A DNA stretch of 64,000 nt from Andrena cerasifolii (taxonomy: Eukaryota; Arthropoda; Insecta; Hymenoptera; Andrenidae): positions 15,203,433 to 15,267,432 of the forward strand of contig NC_135120.1 of assembly GCF_050908995.1 (NCBI RefSeq), read 5' to 3'. A model generated the notes under the pieces. It searched no databases. It saw only the letters and a program-made list of their open reading frames with translations, and was not told the origin of the DNA. Made by a program: the position numbers and the translations under genes. Below are positions 36,573 to 48,125 of this stretch, piece after piece (position 1 is the stretch's first letter; every line of letters starts with the position of its first letter).

Positions 36573-37010
36573 CTTACAAGGGAAGATCCCAAAAATGAAA
36601 ATTGAAAAAATTCTGAAACTTTGTTTATACGTAGGGGATTTCTTCCTGATTACAACGCAATTTTGGTTTGCTGTCCAAATACACTCGAAGGGGGTGAAAT
36701 TAATCCCTGAAAATTCGGCTATTTCCCAATTTTGTGTTATAACTCGCGAACAGTAAGAGATAGAAAAAAAATTTCAATACAAACGTTACTTCTTTCAATT
36801 TTAATTTCACTTGGTAATAAGTTATTTTGCAGTTCACGAGTTATAACACAAACTCGGAAAATAACCGAATTTTCAGGGGTCAATTACACCCCCTTAGAGT
36901 AAATCTGGGCAGCAAACAAAAATTGCGTTATAATCACGAGGAAATTCTCTACATATTCACAAAGTTTCAGAATTTGTTGAATTTCCGCGTTCGGGATATT
37001 CCCTTGTTAG
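36573..37010. mobile_element. Foldback element with about 180-bp arms
   Basis: Left arm about 36573-36755 and right arm about 36830-37010 are reverse complements at roughly 80-85 percent. Paired landmarks are cttacaaggga with tcccttgttag, ttctgaaactttg with caaagtttcagaa, agggggtg with cacccccttag, cctgaaaattcgg with ccgaattttcagg, and ttgtgttataactcg with cgagttataacacaa. It is about 438 bp, non-coding, and transcribable as a long hairpin. Confidence 0.85.
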
Positions 37011-37195
37011 TTCTAATAGATGCGATTGTCAGGCTACTGCATTGAAATGGAGGTATTAGAAAATAATATAAAAATGCAAAAATCAATATTCCTGTTTATA
37101 TGTACACTTTGTATTTGGGTGCATACATAGTTTTCACACAAAAATCTATTTAAACAAATAAACTTTTATGAGAGCTATTTACGTATTTCTTATAA
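37011..37195. other. AT-rich spacer
   Basis: AT-rich sequence between the foldback and a small tandem repeat; nothing recognised. Confidence 0.4.
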
Positions 37196-37245
37196 ATAAA
37201 ATGCTATTTTCACCCTTATCATAAAATGTTATATTCACCCTTTCA
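37196..37245 (+). repeat. 25-bp unit repeated twice in tandem
   Basis: Two adjacent 25-bp units of the form ataaaatgYtatWttcaccc plus five bases. They differ at about four positions. Confidence 0.7.
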
Positions 37246-40200
37246 ATATGGACATTTGGCGATAAAGAACTTGTGTACCAAATATTCTTATAGGTACTTC
37301 TACTTACGTAAGTTTCATCAAAATTGACGATTGTCATTTCGGGATCTTTCCCTTTTCGATCAACAGAGGGGAGGAAAAACTAAATGTATATTATCATGCT
37401 TAAAACTAACTTTGCTAAGTCATAAGTTAAACAGCCCAATTTTCGCGATATTTCACACTTAACCCTAATTTCTTCTTTAAACGAACGTATTGTTGCCACA
37501 ATGAGCCCATTTACCCCAACACCTTGAGCTTAAACAATTGAATAATCCCAACGGCTCGTGTTTCTTTACATTTCCGAGAGGCAGTGATTCTCCGTTGCAG
37601 ATTGAACGGATTTCCACGTTGCATTCTTCTAAACTGTCCGAAATCGGCGCAATAATGGCGCGAGCCCCGGCAAGAAACGTAAACGCATCCCTTAACGCCT
37701 CCCGATAAAAACACAATGGCCATCGTTGCCGCTCGATTGACCGCACTTAGAGGAGCCCGGAACGTTTTACCGACTTCTGCCGTCGTCGTTGTTAACGCGG
37801 AGGGCGGAACGAAATGGCTCGCGCGAGAGGTAGGCGCCGATTAAGGGGATGCATTCGATTCCAGCCTCGCCTTCCTCTCGTTTTTTTCCCCTCCGCCCGC
37901 TCTCAGGAGCACGGGAAGACACAATAGTTTTAGCTTCGACAATCGGTTGATTGGGAAGAATTACGAGACGATTGTTCATCCCCGTTGGCTCCGTTTTAGC
38001 GAAGTGGATGTGTCGGAAAGGAGAACAGCGCGTAAACGGGAGCACGGGAGGGTGCTAACGAGGGGCCAGAAGCATCCCTTTCTGTGCTACGCTCCCTCCT
38101 CTCTCCTTACGGTCGCCAGTTCAGCGTCATTCACACCGAAGACCAACGTCATTTAACTAGACAAAGTCCCCTGCCAGATCCACTTGCACCGTCTTCTTTC
38201 TGGCCTCGTGCGAGTCGCACTCTACCTCGACGACGTTGCCACTCCGCGGCGGTGAATGAGAAGCACGCATTCGCCGCTGCTTACGCGCCTTCAACAGCCA
38301 CTTTTTATGAATTTTCGGCGCAAATTAGCGTATTATGCGAGGTGTCGAGTGTATCTCTCAAGATCTGAACGTAGGTAGTGGTTGAATGATGATTGTACAG
38401 GGTGCTTTACTTTAATTTGCTCTACGCGAGTACCGATGTATTTGCGCCTGACTATGCTTGGCTTAGCTTGCGCTTGGTCCCCTAGATAATTTATTACTGG
38501 ACGGATCCTTCTGTAATTTCCTAGCCGAGAAGGTAAAATGTTGCCTTAATATTTTTAACATCGGGAATATTAAGCATTGGAGGTTTGAAATATACTACGA
38601 GCTTCGATACATTACGAGAGTAATGCACCTGAATACGTTGCGTCTCGGATGAGACACAAAGAGCGGCTAATGCCATTTAACCTACCAGGCTTGCACCCTC
38701 TACAAATATTTCTACATCCCTGGGCCCCATTAATCCCTGAATTTTTGTCCCTCATTCATGAAACGTGAGGCATGTCAATGCCACGTATCGTCTGTGATCT
38801 ACGCAGATTTGAGTAAAAACGAAAAGAGGAGTATGTAGAACATTTTGGCATTCAGCGCTTGGATGAATGCCTCCCCTATCAATTACATAGTGGCAAGTCG
38901 ACAGAACTCTCATTACACGTTACGGAGCTCATGCATATCCCGTAACAAGTTTCCGTCATTACGTTCGCCACGAAAGCGTGCGCTCGCTGCCATGGGTTTG
39001 ATATCGGCGATAGCGCAGATGGGAATGCAGCCCTGTCTGTGCCCTTTTCCCAGTTTTCAATACCTGACGCTACCATTCGTGCCAGTCTACAAGTCAATCT
39101 CTTTTTAAGCCAGCATCCATGCTTCGTGTCTCTTATTGTTAGACACTTTTAATATCGGTTTTGGAACGCACATTTCTTTTGATTACGTTCTGTAGCTAGG
39201 AAGTATGAATTTCATAGCTCTAACAGTATTTATGGGGACTTTAATATTAATTCGATGGTATGGGGAATTATTAAATATATTTGTATTCTATAAGATACTG
39301 ATGTGCAAGGTAGATATATTTTGATTTCGTAATAAGTAAACGTGGATAGAATTAAAGACAATATTAAATTCAAGATAGGCCTTCAAGTAAATTTAGTATC
39401 ACTTTTAAAATTACTAAAATATATTTGTAACCCAATAAATTGTTCTGAGCTTCCACTCTGCAGGCTTTAAGTTACAACTAATTCTTTCAGTTTAATAATA
39501 TTCATCGAATATAATAACAAAGATTTATACGAGATTTTACTGTGAACTTTAGAATCTTCCATCTATGATTTACTTTTTTTCACATTAAGAGAACCCGGCA
39601 AGTTTAACAGATAGTTATGCGCAATGTTCTCGAGCGATCACGTTTCGAATGAAAGTAAATTGCCTGACCAACGGTTGGGCCGGCCTTAGATCGGCAGATT
39701 GAAGGTGGTAGATTAACGATTCCTAACTTTCGATCCAACAGGCTACCACGGCAGCCTCGTAAATCGCCGACGCAATAACGACGGGCGCTGGGAACGTGCG
39801 AGCCGACAGACACGTCGGGGGCTGCATTAGAAGCTCTTCCTCGTCTTTACGTTCGTCTAGGACAATCGTAGCTTCCAATTATCCCGCGACACTACCCTTT
39901 ATTGCATGCTCCGTCGTCGTTCATCCGCGCAGTTCTCACCGTTCCCAAACGAGCCGTCGTACTTAATAAAAGGATGTCAACCGCCGTTTCTAAAACGGCG
40001 TCATTACTCTTCCTAGCGGAAAAGCGATTTATCATACTGCTTCACGTAAAAGTGTCGATAATTTCGGTCGACCCCCAGGTCGATTTCATCCAGACACGCT
40101 GTTCGTACTCTGAAATTAAGATGGGATCACGTCCTCCTTTCTTCATCTTTGATTTAAGCTCGTAAACCGTTAGATGTGGAATAAATAATTGATGTACATA

Positions 40201-40469
40201 TGGTAATGTCTACCTTAGAGCATATAGACATGGAGGTCTCATTGAGAGCTCGAAACTGTCGCCAATATCGTGCAAGAGAGAAAGACATCGTGCGAGCGAG
40301 AGTAGTATAGACTCACAATCGACCGTAATACGCGTGCGCCGATATCGCTGGCGCGGCAAGAGAAGGGCAAAAGATGAAATTAGATTTAATTTAAAGATTA
40401 AATTGGGATGTTAAGCGCGAGATAGAGGAATTGTATATAAATAATCGCTGGTCTTTATCAGGTTCGTAT
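37246..40469. other. No gene confirmed; GC islands 37500-38320 and 39640-40130
   Basis: Near 37310, gtttcatcaaaattgacg resembles the tcgtcaaaatcgg texture of old repeats at 18860 and 63775. Near 40260-40310 the words atcgtgcaagagag and atcgtgcgagcgag form a short direct repeat. Otherwise unique, with no recognisable protein. Confidence 0.35.
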
Positions 40470-40710
40470 AAATAATTTGACGGAACAAGCAACCAAATAA
40501 CTATTACTGTTTCGACACAAAATATGTTCAAATTTGAAAATTATCATTTTTTTTTCCAAAATCGAATTACTCAAGAATTGAGGGTGATGGCGACAAACGG
40601 TACGCGGATTCGTTTTCAGCGCACGGAAACCTATAAAAACGGCTATTGTATGTTACAAGTCCTGAAAAAAAGTCAAATTTTGTCGAACTGTCTTATCTTT
40701 AAAGTGGATT
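40470..40710 (+). repeat. Probable old DNA-transposon remnant
   Basis: The string around 40560-40625 (aatcgaattactcaagaatt followed by gcgacaaacggtacgcgg and attcgttttcagcgc) has the texture of widespread hymenopteran non-autonomous elements. There is no second copy in this window and no terminal repeat, so the call rests on recollection only. Confidence 0.3.
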
Positions 40711-43700
40711 GCTGTTTGTCATCAATAATCCTTCTACGCACAGGGACACTGACACCTTCACCCACCCCACATACAAAGTAAATTTACGAGACGTCACGAA
40801 ACAACAAATAAAAGAAAATAAAGAATGAATGATCTTAAATTCCCCAAGTCTTAAACTCCCATGCCATTAATTGAAATCACATAGGTATTTCCTTGCTTCA
40901 TCTTTCTTAAACAACCACTACCTCTACCAACTAAACCCACCAAAATACCACTCCCAGTCTACAAAAGTGCCCTACCCAAAATGCCTCACCCTTCCAATCC
41001 ACTTCCAAGTCACCATCACCCGGCGCGATTCCACAAGCGATGCAAACAGAGGTCCAAAGCATCGCCATGTTAGATTCCACGATGGTCCCCGTAATTGACC
41101 TTAAAAATTCGCGAATCATCGTAACGAAGTACCTACGACGTATGTGCAATTCGCTTCAGGTGACCGAGCGTGCCTAGAATTTGAGCGTCGCCGCCTGTTC
41201 GAGGTATCACTGGATTTTTAACCAGCCCTGGACCCTCCGCACCTACGGTTCAATGACATCCAATAGAGCAGGATGCTTTCGGCCGGTGGCTCGACACGGA
41301 CGCTCACCTTTTTCGATCCCACTCTACCATGACTAATCTAGGTTTCCGTAACGCTCGGCAAAAGACGGCTGGTAACTGTCGCAGCTTCTTTCGGCTGCTG
41401 ATCACGTCTTGACCGCACCTCGTCTCATCGAATCTGCCCCTGCAGCCGCTCGGGCCTTGCTGGCCAACGTACCGTAAAGCAGCCTTGATTGTCCATATTG
41501 TCCAGTAGCGTTAAGTTATGGAGATTCCTAATGCTAACCGGGTCGTCCTTAACCAGTTGGAAGATCCAGCTTTTCTAAAGCACAGAGCGACCCATTGTGT
41601 ACCGGGAACAAAACGATTCCTCTGCTGTCCGCATTATGACACGGTTTGAGCGGACGCGGGGATCGGAGGCGTGTCGCGGAATGAAAGTATCGAGACTCTG
41701 TATACATCAGGAAGAATTTCTTTAGCGTCAATGATGCTGCGAGCATCCTCGCGTTTCAATGCATTAGCTCGGTGCAAATTGCCGTTTCTCGTAGGGAAGT
41801 TGAATGATAATATTTTTTGCTTTTTATCTGTTTCATTTATTATATTTTTTTGAGTCTCTTTGGAACTTTTCCGCTATCCGCGATTGGCAATTTCATATGC
41901 ACTAACCCAATGTATTTCTTTAAATCTGATGGCGGAATAAATATTTTGTGGTATTTTCTGCGTTGGCCACCCTACTTGTTAGGAGGTGAAGTATGAGGTG
42001 TTAAATATGACGAGGGTTACAGGTTTTCTTGGATAAAATTGTTTACTGGAAAGATGAATTGTGTTGGTCTGTTAAAAATGGAAATAATTAAGATGATGAT
42101 GGTATTTGACTTCTTCAACCTAGCAAGCCTATTCTACTTTAGCATTAGAATGTAAACTCATGTTTTACTTAAAACGCACACACAGCACAATCGAAGTAGA
42201 AACTTAAAAATTTATAAATAAACTTCGGCAGAAGAATGGGTTATTGTACCCAGCAGAATAATTCCTTGCGAATGTAAACAAAGCAGGGCCCTTATATTAT
42301 ATCACAAACTATTGTCGCGCAGAACATTGTCCCAGAACAATTAACAACAGTCTTATATTAAACAAAAGGTACTTAATTATTTTTTCAACGATTGAAGAAA
42401 GGGGAGGGCCTGCGTAGTCTGGCTCCTCGCTGTTGTTTTCCTTTTGTCAATGCGAAAAGCGCGACGAAGAGCGAGCTGTTCGCCGACAGAGTTCTTTGCC
42501 GTCGCGACAATGAAAGAAGGGGAAAATAGGGGGAAAAATATTTCGCGTCGAAGAAACGAAATCACGCTTCGACGAGGTCGCCCCGCGGCTCTCCCGCTCT
42601 CGCAACACGGGGGAAAGAAACGCGGCTTAAACGCTTAAGTGCGCGACGTGTAAACGTTAATTATCGTGGCTGGCACGCGAGGCAAGCGACGAGCAATAAT
42701 TATTTTCGCAACGCGCCGCGATTAATTCAAGTGGTTGCGGCGACTGTAGAGGGTGGCGGTGGACAAGCTTAGCACCCCGCCTAGCCCGTACATAAAAGCA
42801 GAACGTAGTCACGAGCACTTGGCTTGAATATTACGTACCGCCACGTAGGCCGTTCTGTGTACATCGCTTATGTACAGTCAGCTAGATTAGTACACCTTCC
42901 CTTGAATTTCAGCAGTCTGGTTATTTCAGCACGTGTTACATTTAGGCTTGTGCTCTACTTTTTTTTCATCGCCCGCCCTCGTTTCTCCATAATTCAACGA
43001 CCGTGGTTAAACGACCGAATGCTCTCACGTCTCATCCGGCTTCTTTAAATTACTGATCGTGATTCAAATGATTCGACGTTTAAATTCGTATTCGTTTTCG
43101 ATGATTTTGGCCAAAAGTGTTTTGTAGAGCTTGGATTATTCTTGGGGTGTCTTGTGACAGTATAATAATTACTGAAACTTGGAGAAAATTTGGGAACCTC
43201 GATTTTGTGTAATTGAATTTGTTAGGATACTTAGATTTCTAGTTGTTCAAAGAGCAATGTCCTCCGAAATGTATGTCCAATAATTTCTACTATCGTTCTT
43301 TATTCTATTTGTAATAAAAATTGTTATTCGTTTTGAAACACCATCATACGATGGGCGTTTCTATATCGTATGGAAATTTTTAAAGCCGCTTTGACAATGC
43401 AAGGTATAACTGGTGAATTTTTATGAAATTGTTGAAGAATTCAGAAACATTCATGAAGCTTTTGTTAATCGGAATAATTTCTAGTTACAGTAATTTTCAA
43501 AATTATGAGAAGGAAACCGAGTATGAGAGCAAGTGGAAGCGGCCTGAATATGGTCAGACAGATACTCCATATCTGTATCTTTCTGCAACTTTTTACAAAC
43601 ACGTTATTTTAAAAACTGTTACAAATAAGATATGTTCAAATTAAACGTATAAATTTATCAACAATTTATCTAAGATTCTTAACTTATCTTCGTTCACTTT

Positions 43701-44430
43701 AGAAGAAGAATAGTGTTCTTTTGTATGCAATGCGTAAAGTTTTATCAAACTGTGAATATCAATAAAAAAGATTATTCCTAAATCATTGTGGTATTTTGGA
43801 CAAATTTTTCGCGACGAAAATTATTTGTTGAACTTTTGAAGAGCTAATGTTTTCGTGATTACATACCTACCTACATGTGATATAATAAGTGCGGAGATTC
43901 CAATATCTAGTTTTATTATCCTTTCATTGAATATTACAGTACCCACTTAACGACGTGATCGGGTTGCATTTTTAATCGACATTTACATGATATTATCGTT
44001 AATATTCTAATTCCATCAATTCCATGTTATAAATTTATAACGCTAATGAAACCCGGTATTTGTAGCTGACATTCGTCGGAATTCGCGATAACCCATTGAT
44101 CAAATGTGTATACTATTTATATACATTAATAAATATATTAATCACTAAGTCAAATCTCCTTTACCTTTAGACCCCTACCACTACACACTCCCACAATTCC
44201 ATTGCAACGAATGGAAAATAAAATTATTATCTCTGTAAACTTTAGACTCACTAATAAATCCACGTTTCAGCCTTACATTTCGTCTTGAAAATGAAGCAAT
44301 TTCTCTGCACTTTCTAAACACTCGCTTTACCACTGCACGCTTATATTCAAAAATTTCTACCATATCAGCAAGTAATATATGCATTTTTTCAAACACTCGT
44401 ACAGAATTCAAATCTCAAGGCTCGAGGCTT
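40711..44430. other. No gene or repeat recognised
   Basis: GC-richer at 41020-41790 and 42400-42810; AT-rich elsewhere, including a 16-bp palindrome gttataaatttataac near 44027. The open frames are short and unrecognisable. Confidence 0.35.
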
Positions 44431-44460
44431 TTTTGCGCCCTAGGCGAACTTGCCAAATTG
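44431..44460 (+). repeat. Partial ttttgcgccctaggc repeat end
   Basis: ttttttgcgccctaggcga matches the ttttacgccctaggcag core of the element at 44735-44804 in the same orientation. The two lie either side of the hAT-like repeat at 44498. Confidence 0.45.
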
Positions 44461-44497
44461 CGCTCTTTATTTATAATACATTTATTCGAGCCTTTTA

Positions 44498-44700
44498 CAG
44501 AGTTGGGCATTAACTAAACAAAAAATGATTTAAATAACGGATCAAATTGTTTGATGAATAAATTTAATATTTTATTAGACTGGAATTTATTCGACGAATA
44601 TAGTTAATTTTTTTATTCTTCGAGAGTTTCGACTTCAGCGTCAAATAAATTTTACAAGTTTTCACTTTAACTTTAACTTTATTCGACGTTCATTTAAAAC
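44498..44700 (+). repeat. Dispersed hAT-like repeat, copy 2
   Basis: Starts cagagttgggcattaacta and aligns with 3662-3905 through taacgga, ttattcgacgaat and ttcgacttcagcgt. It is shorter and diverged by small deletions. It sits between two copies of the ccctaggc repeat, consistent with insertion into an older element. Confidence 0.7.
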
Positions 44701-44734
44701 TTTCTTTTAAAAAATGCCAACAATGAACGTACCA

Positions 44735-44804
44735 TTTTGCTCCCCCTGTCAATTTTACGCCCTAGGCAGCTGCCTAATTTCGGCCCATAGGAACGACCCG
44801 GGCC
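44735..44804 (+). repeat. ccctaggcagctgcctaa repeat end
   Basis: Contains acgccctaggcagctgccta (with the palindrome aggcagctgcct at 44764-44775) and then cccataggaacgacccgggc. I recall this arrangement from a repeat family widespread in insects and other invertebrates. Only one end is visible. Confidence 0.5.
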
Positions 44805-45610
44805 TCCTTGCAGTAATGCTACTTGCCTTACACTTACTTCTGCAACTAAAAATCACGCTTCCTCCATTCATTCCATGGACAACAGCGCAAAATCCATGCA
44901 AGCGAAATAGCCGCGCCACGGTAATGCCATGTTGGCCAATTTTCTTTATCGCCGCTGAATATTCATACATGTACAGTTAATTGAGATTTTTCTCTCACGG
45001 AAGTAGCAAGGGAGAAGTTTCATGATGTTTCTCGAAAACGCGTTCACTCGCGTGTACGTAGACCCGGCTATCAGTGTAATTTCTTAGCGAGAATAAGCCA
45101 GATAATGGTGGAAGTGAGCCAGTAGAATTAAACCGTCAAGTGTCAGTCGTTGGGAGGCAACGCGATCAGATAAGCGGATAGAAAAATGTTTAGCTATTTC
45201 TGCAGCGCCCTGTTCAGCCACGCGTTTCGACGATGGTAAATGCGTGCCCCTGGAGAATGCAACACGTAACTTGATCATTCCTGTTCGCAATGATTCTGCG
45301 CTTGATATCTGCACGTTTATAAACGATAGCGGCCGGACGTTATTATTTACGTGCGCGACAGAGGGCTATTAAAAAGAGAAACAGTGCTCGTTAAGATACG
45401 CGCCTGGTGTTGCTGAAAAATCGCAAGCGCAATAATCGGCCGTCTCTGTGCTTCTGTAAGTTCACTTTTGAACCGAGTTGCGCTCGATGCAGCTGAGAAT
45501 TGCTGGTACGAATCGTTAGATAGGGGGAATAAGATATTATGTGGGGTGATGGTCTTTTGAGAACTGGGCTAACTCTATAAGTAATTTGTGAGAAAGGAAA
45601 TTACATATTT
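44805..45610. other. No gene recognised
   Basis: Mixed sequence with CpG-bearing 45030-45500. Nothing shows coding or repeat character. Confidence 0.4.
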
Positions 45611-45910
45611 TTGTATTATGCGTTAACCTTGGATGTAGAGCAAGAAAAGAAAAAAAGTAAGAAAACGCGAAGTATACTTAATAATGCTGAACGTATGAGA
45701 AAAATTAGGAGAATTCGTGGTAAAGAATACGTTACAAAAAGTAGTAAAGTTGTTACTGGCAAAGTATTTGAAAATGAAAATGAATTTTCTTCGAAAAAAT
45801 GTTTGAATTTATTAAGTCGTGAAGATCGAAAAACTACGTTTGAGCATTTTTGGAATTTGGGGGACACTCGAAGGTTTAAAAAAACACATTTTCGTACAAG
45901 TTACTCATAA
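45611..45910 (+). pseudogene. Relic of a second multicopy uncharacterised arthropod protein
   Basis: The 99-codon open frame is lysine- and arginine-rich at its N-terminus. It carries an RKIRRIRGKEYV segment at about residues 31-42, a single CLNLL near residue 64, and FEHFWNLGD at about residues 77-85. This order (basic stretch, KEY, a cysteine-bearing segment, then F-x-x-[FY]-W-x-L-G-D) matches the N-terminal part of a multicopy uncharacterised protein family of arthropods and cnidarians that I recall. The usual closely spaced Cys pairs are missing and the frame stops soon after the LGD motif, so most of the protein is absent. The first in-frame ATG encodes residue 29; upstream the frame only offers TTG, and a weak acceptor-like atgtag lies at 45642-45647, so this could be an exon fragment. 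The surroundings are non-coding. Confidence 0.5.
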
Positions 45911-47130
45911 CATTTTACAATGATAAATAAGTTTGACATTAGAAGAGCATATATGTTGTGAAACATTTTGTTCAATAATGGAAAAATATTTTTTAATACG
46001 TCCAAACGCAACATTCGAAATATCTTGATACAAAAACCTTACACCACTTTCATAATCACCGGCACGTAATTATTTGCACGAGGTGCAGTTGTTGGATGAA
46101 TTTCAACACAATACTATAAAAATCCCAATAGTTCCTTCTTCAATGAAAACGTAAATTCGTGCCAGCAATAAATATGGAATCCAAACATCGCGAATAATGA
46201 AACAAACTATGTACAGATAACAGACGATATGAATAAGAACTATTTAAAAAACAATAACAGACATGACTTCAAATAAAACTTACATAAAAACATAACGCGA
46301 TAACACTCCACTTTTTGCAACTGCTTTCCCACGAATATACAATAAACAACGAATAAAATTCTATTTGTCTAAAATCGAAGAAAAATTTGCCCAAACAATA
46401 TCAACTGAATCAGCAAGGGAATGGGAACACGTTTTATGAAAGCCTCTTGTATCACTCACGAAAAAGACTGTACCCCTTCGCACGAAAGGGGTGAGATAGT
46501 TGAGGGTTGGTTTAAGGCGCGGCAAGGCAGACCGAGTTAAGGTTAGGCAGGGGATGTTTCCTCGCAATTACGCGAAGCTACATCCTCCCGTTGCTTTATA
46601 GACCGACGGTTGCTGCAACCACTACCCACCCTACTGGATTCCTCGGTTGCTTACGTTCCGACAAATATCCTTAAGGACTATCCGAATCGTACATTTCCAC
46701 CCTTCCGCCCCCCATCACGATTAAAGCAAATATTAATGACGGTGCGTTCTGTAATTTCTTTTCAGCGTCGTGTCGCGCCTCCTAAATGGCCTTGTAACGA
46801 ACGTTAACGTCGTTACGTGTTCTGGGTGGAGCACTGAAAACAGAGAACTGCGTAACACGCGCCACGTGCCTGTATTAAATATAAATTTTTAATTAAATTT
46901 AATTAAAGGACGCTGTGCAGCTTTGACACGAGTTCGCGATGCATTTGCACGCGCGACCACCTTCGCGGATAGAATTTCGCGATATCGAGAGATCGAGGGT
47001 AAATGCGGGCAATCCAGGCTCTGTTTACTTTTCGTTTGTCTGACAATTAGTTTGTTGTGCATGTCGAAAGAAACTTGTTTCGGTGAGTCAGTTAGTATCA
47101 CTTGTACTTTGTATGTGTTTATATGGATTG
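45911..47130. other. No gene; may include the 5' part of a degraded LTR
   Basis: AT-rich to about 46350. A 19-bp hairpin cccctt/aagggg lies near 46474. From about 47040 the sequence could belong to the LTR of the downstream retrotransposon remnant, but its 5' boundary cannot be placed because no second LTR is present. Confidence 0.35.
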
Positions 47131-47179
47131 TAGTGTTACGTTCTGCGGTCTTTAGTGTTCGAGCGGCACGAAACAGATC

Positions 47180-47197
47180 TGGTGACAGCGGTGGGAT
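47180..47197 (+). other. Candidate primer-binding site (tRNA-Leu type)
   Basis: tggtgacagcggtgggat begins with the TGG expected opposite a tRNA CCA end. Its complement, ...ATCCCACCGCTGTCA-CCA, closely resembles the 3' end of eukaryotic tRNA-Leu as I recall it. The position about 180 bp upstream of gag fits a retrotransposon PBS. Confidence 0.55.
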
Positions 47198-47379
47198 ACC
47201 AGGAATTTCTTGTAAGAATTCCTGGATACTCATATTCGTTGCAATCAGATAGAATTTATGAAAATTTTCCATTTTACTAATTTATCGGTGTGGTCGTGGC
47301 AACGCTGGCTCTATTATATGCTATTTATTGACTAGTTCTGCCCATATATTTTTATACAAATATTCAACACGCAAGCGCA

Positions 47380-48113
47380 ATGATGACCACCATAGCGGAG
47401 TGCTTGACTATTCAAAATAGTACTTTAAATATTCTGTACTTTGATGGGAAGGGCGTTCCTCTGAAGGATTCTGTACAGGATGTACAAAATAGCGCAGCTT
47501 TAGTGCCTCCTGCATTAGAGGGCTCGTTTCTAAAATCAGTATTAGGAAAATTGAAGGGTTCAGCTCGCGATAGCACGTATGGAAAAACATTTACTACAGT
47601 TAATGAACTAATTGAACATCTAAAGGGTAGATTCGCACCGGGCAAACATTATCCTTACTATCAACACGAAATAGGAAATATTCGGATGAAAAAGGACGAA
47701 TCAGTTAGCGATTTCTATGACAGATTAAACATATGAATTAGCGGAGCTCGAGTTGCGTTAGAGGATAGTTATGGGAATAATGCAGAACAAATGTTGTTAC
47801 CATTAAAAGAATGCGAATTGGAAGCTTATATTCGCGGACTTCCAGATGAAATAGCGCGCTCAGTAGATGCGCGTGACCCTAAAACTTTAGACGATGCGAT
47901 AAAATTTTTGCACTACGTATAGAAACGCGAATGAAATCCGGAATATTACCTTCGAATGAAACTCAGAAAGTATCATTTAATCAGAATAATAGCTATTCTC
48001 GATCATCGAATTCTTACTATCAGGATTACGCTAATCGCCAATCCATTCACCCTCTTCGCTATCAAAATTATGCAACTCGAACACTAAAGACCGCAGCACG
48101 TAACAGTAGATAA
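47380..48113 (+). pseudogene. Gypsy-type gag, broken by a stop and a frameshift
   Basis: An ATG at 47380 (a second ATG follows immediately) opens 118 codons that read as the N-terminal capsid-type region of a Ty3/gypsy Gag, a family I recognise from ant and bee genomes. The frame is closed by TGA at 47734-47736. Homologous coding character continues in the same frame to TAG at 47920-47922. The last part, Asn/Ser/Tyr-rich and following the capsid domain, is read in another frame over about 47931-48113, so there is a frameshift near 47910-47920. The zinc-knuckle nucleocapsid motif expected next is missing; the inverted 33-bp leader piece begins at 48076. The protein would have packaged element RNA in cytoplasmic particles. 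This copy cannot encode a complete one. Confidence 0.75.
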
Positions 48114-48125
48114 CGCAGGATTTAG

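Larger units (their letters stand above)
47131..48113 (+). mobile_element. Truncated Ty3/gypsy-type LTR retrotransposon remnant
   Basis: Order on the plus strand: probable LTR 3' part (47131 to about 47175), primer-binding site (47180-47197), a 9-bp hairpin (47199-47225), an untranslated leader, then a broken gag frame (47380 onward). No protease, reverse transcriptase or integrase follows. At 48076-48108 a 33-bp stretch is the reverse complement of 47131-47163 with about two mismatches (key run ctcgaacactaaagaccgca), so the element ends in an inverted copy of its own LTR or leader. This is a dead element. Confidence 0.75.
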
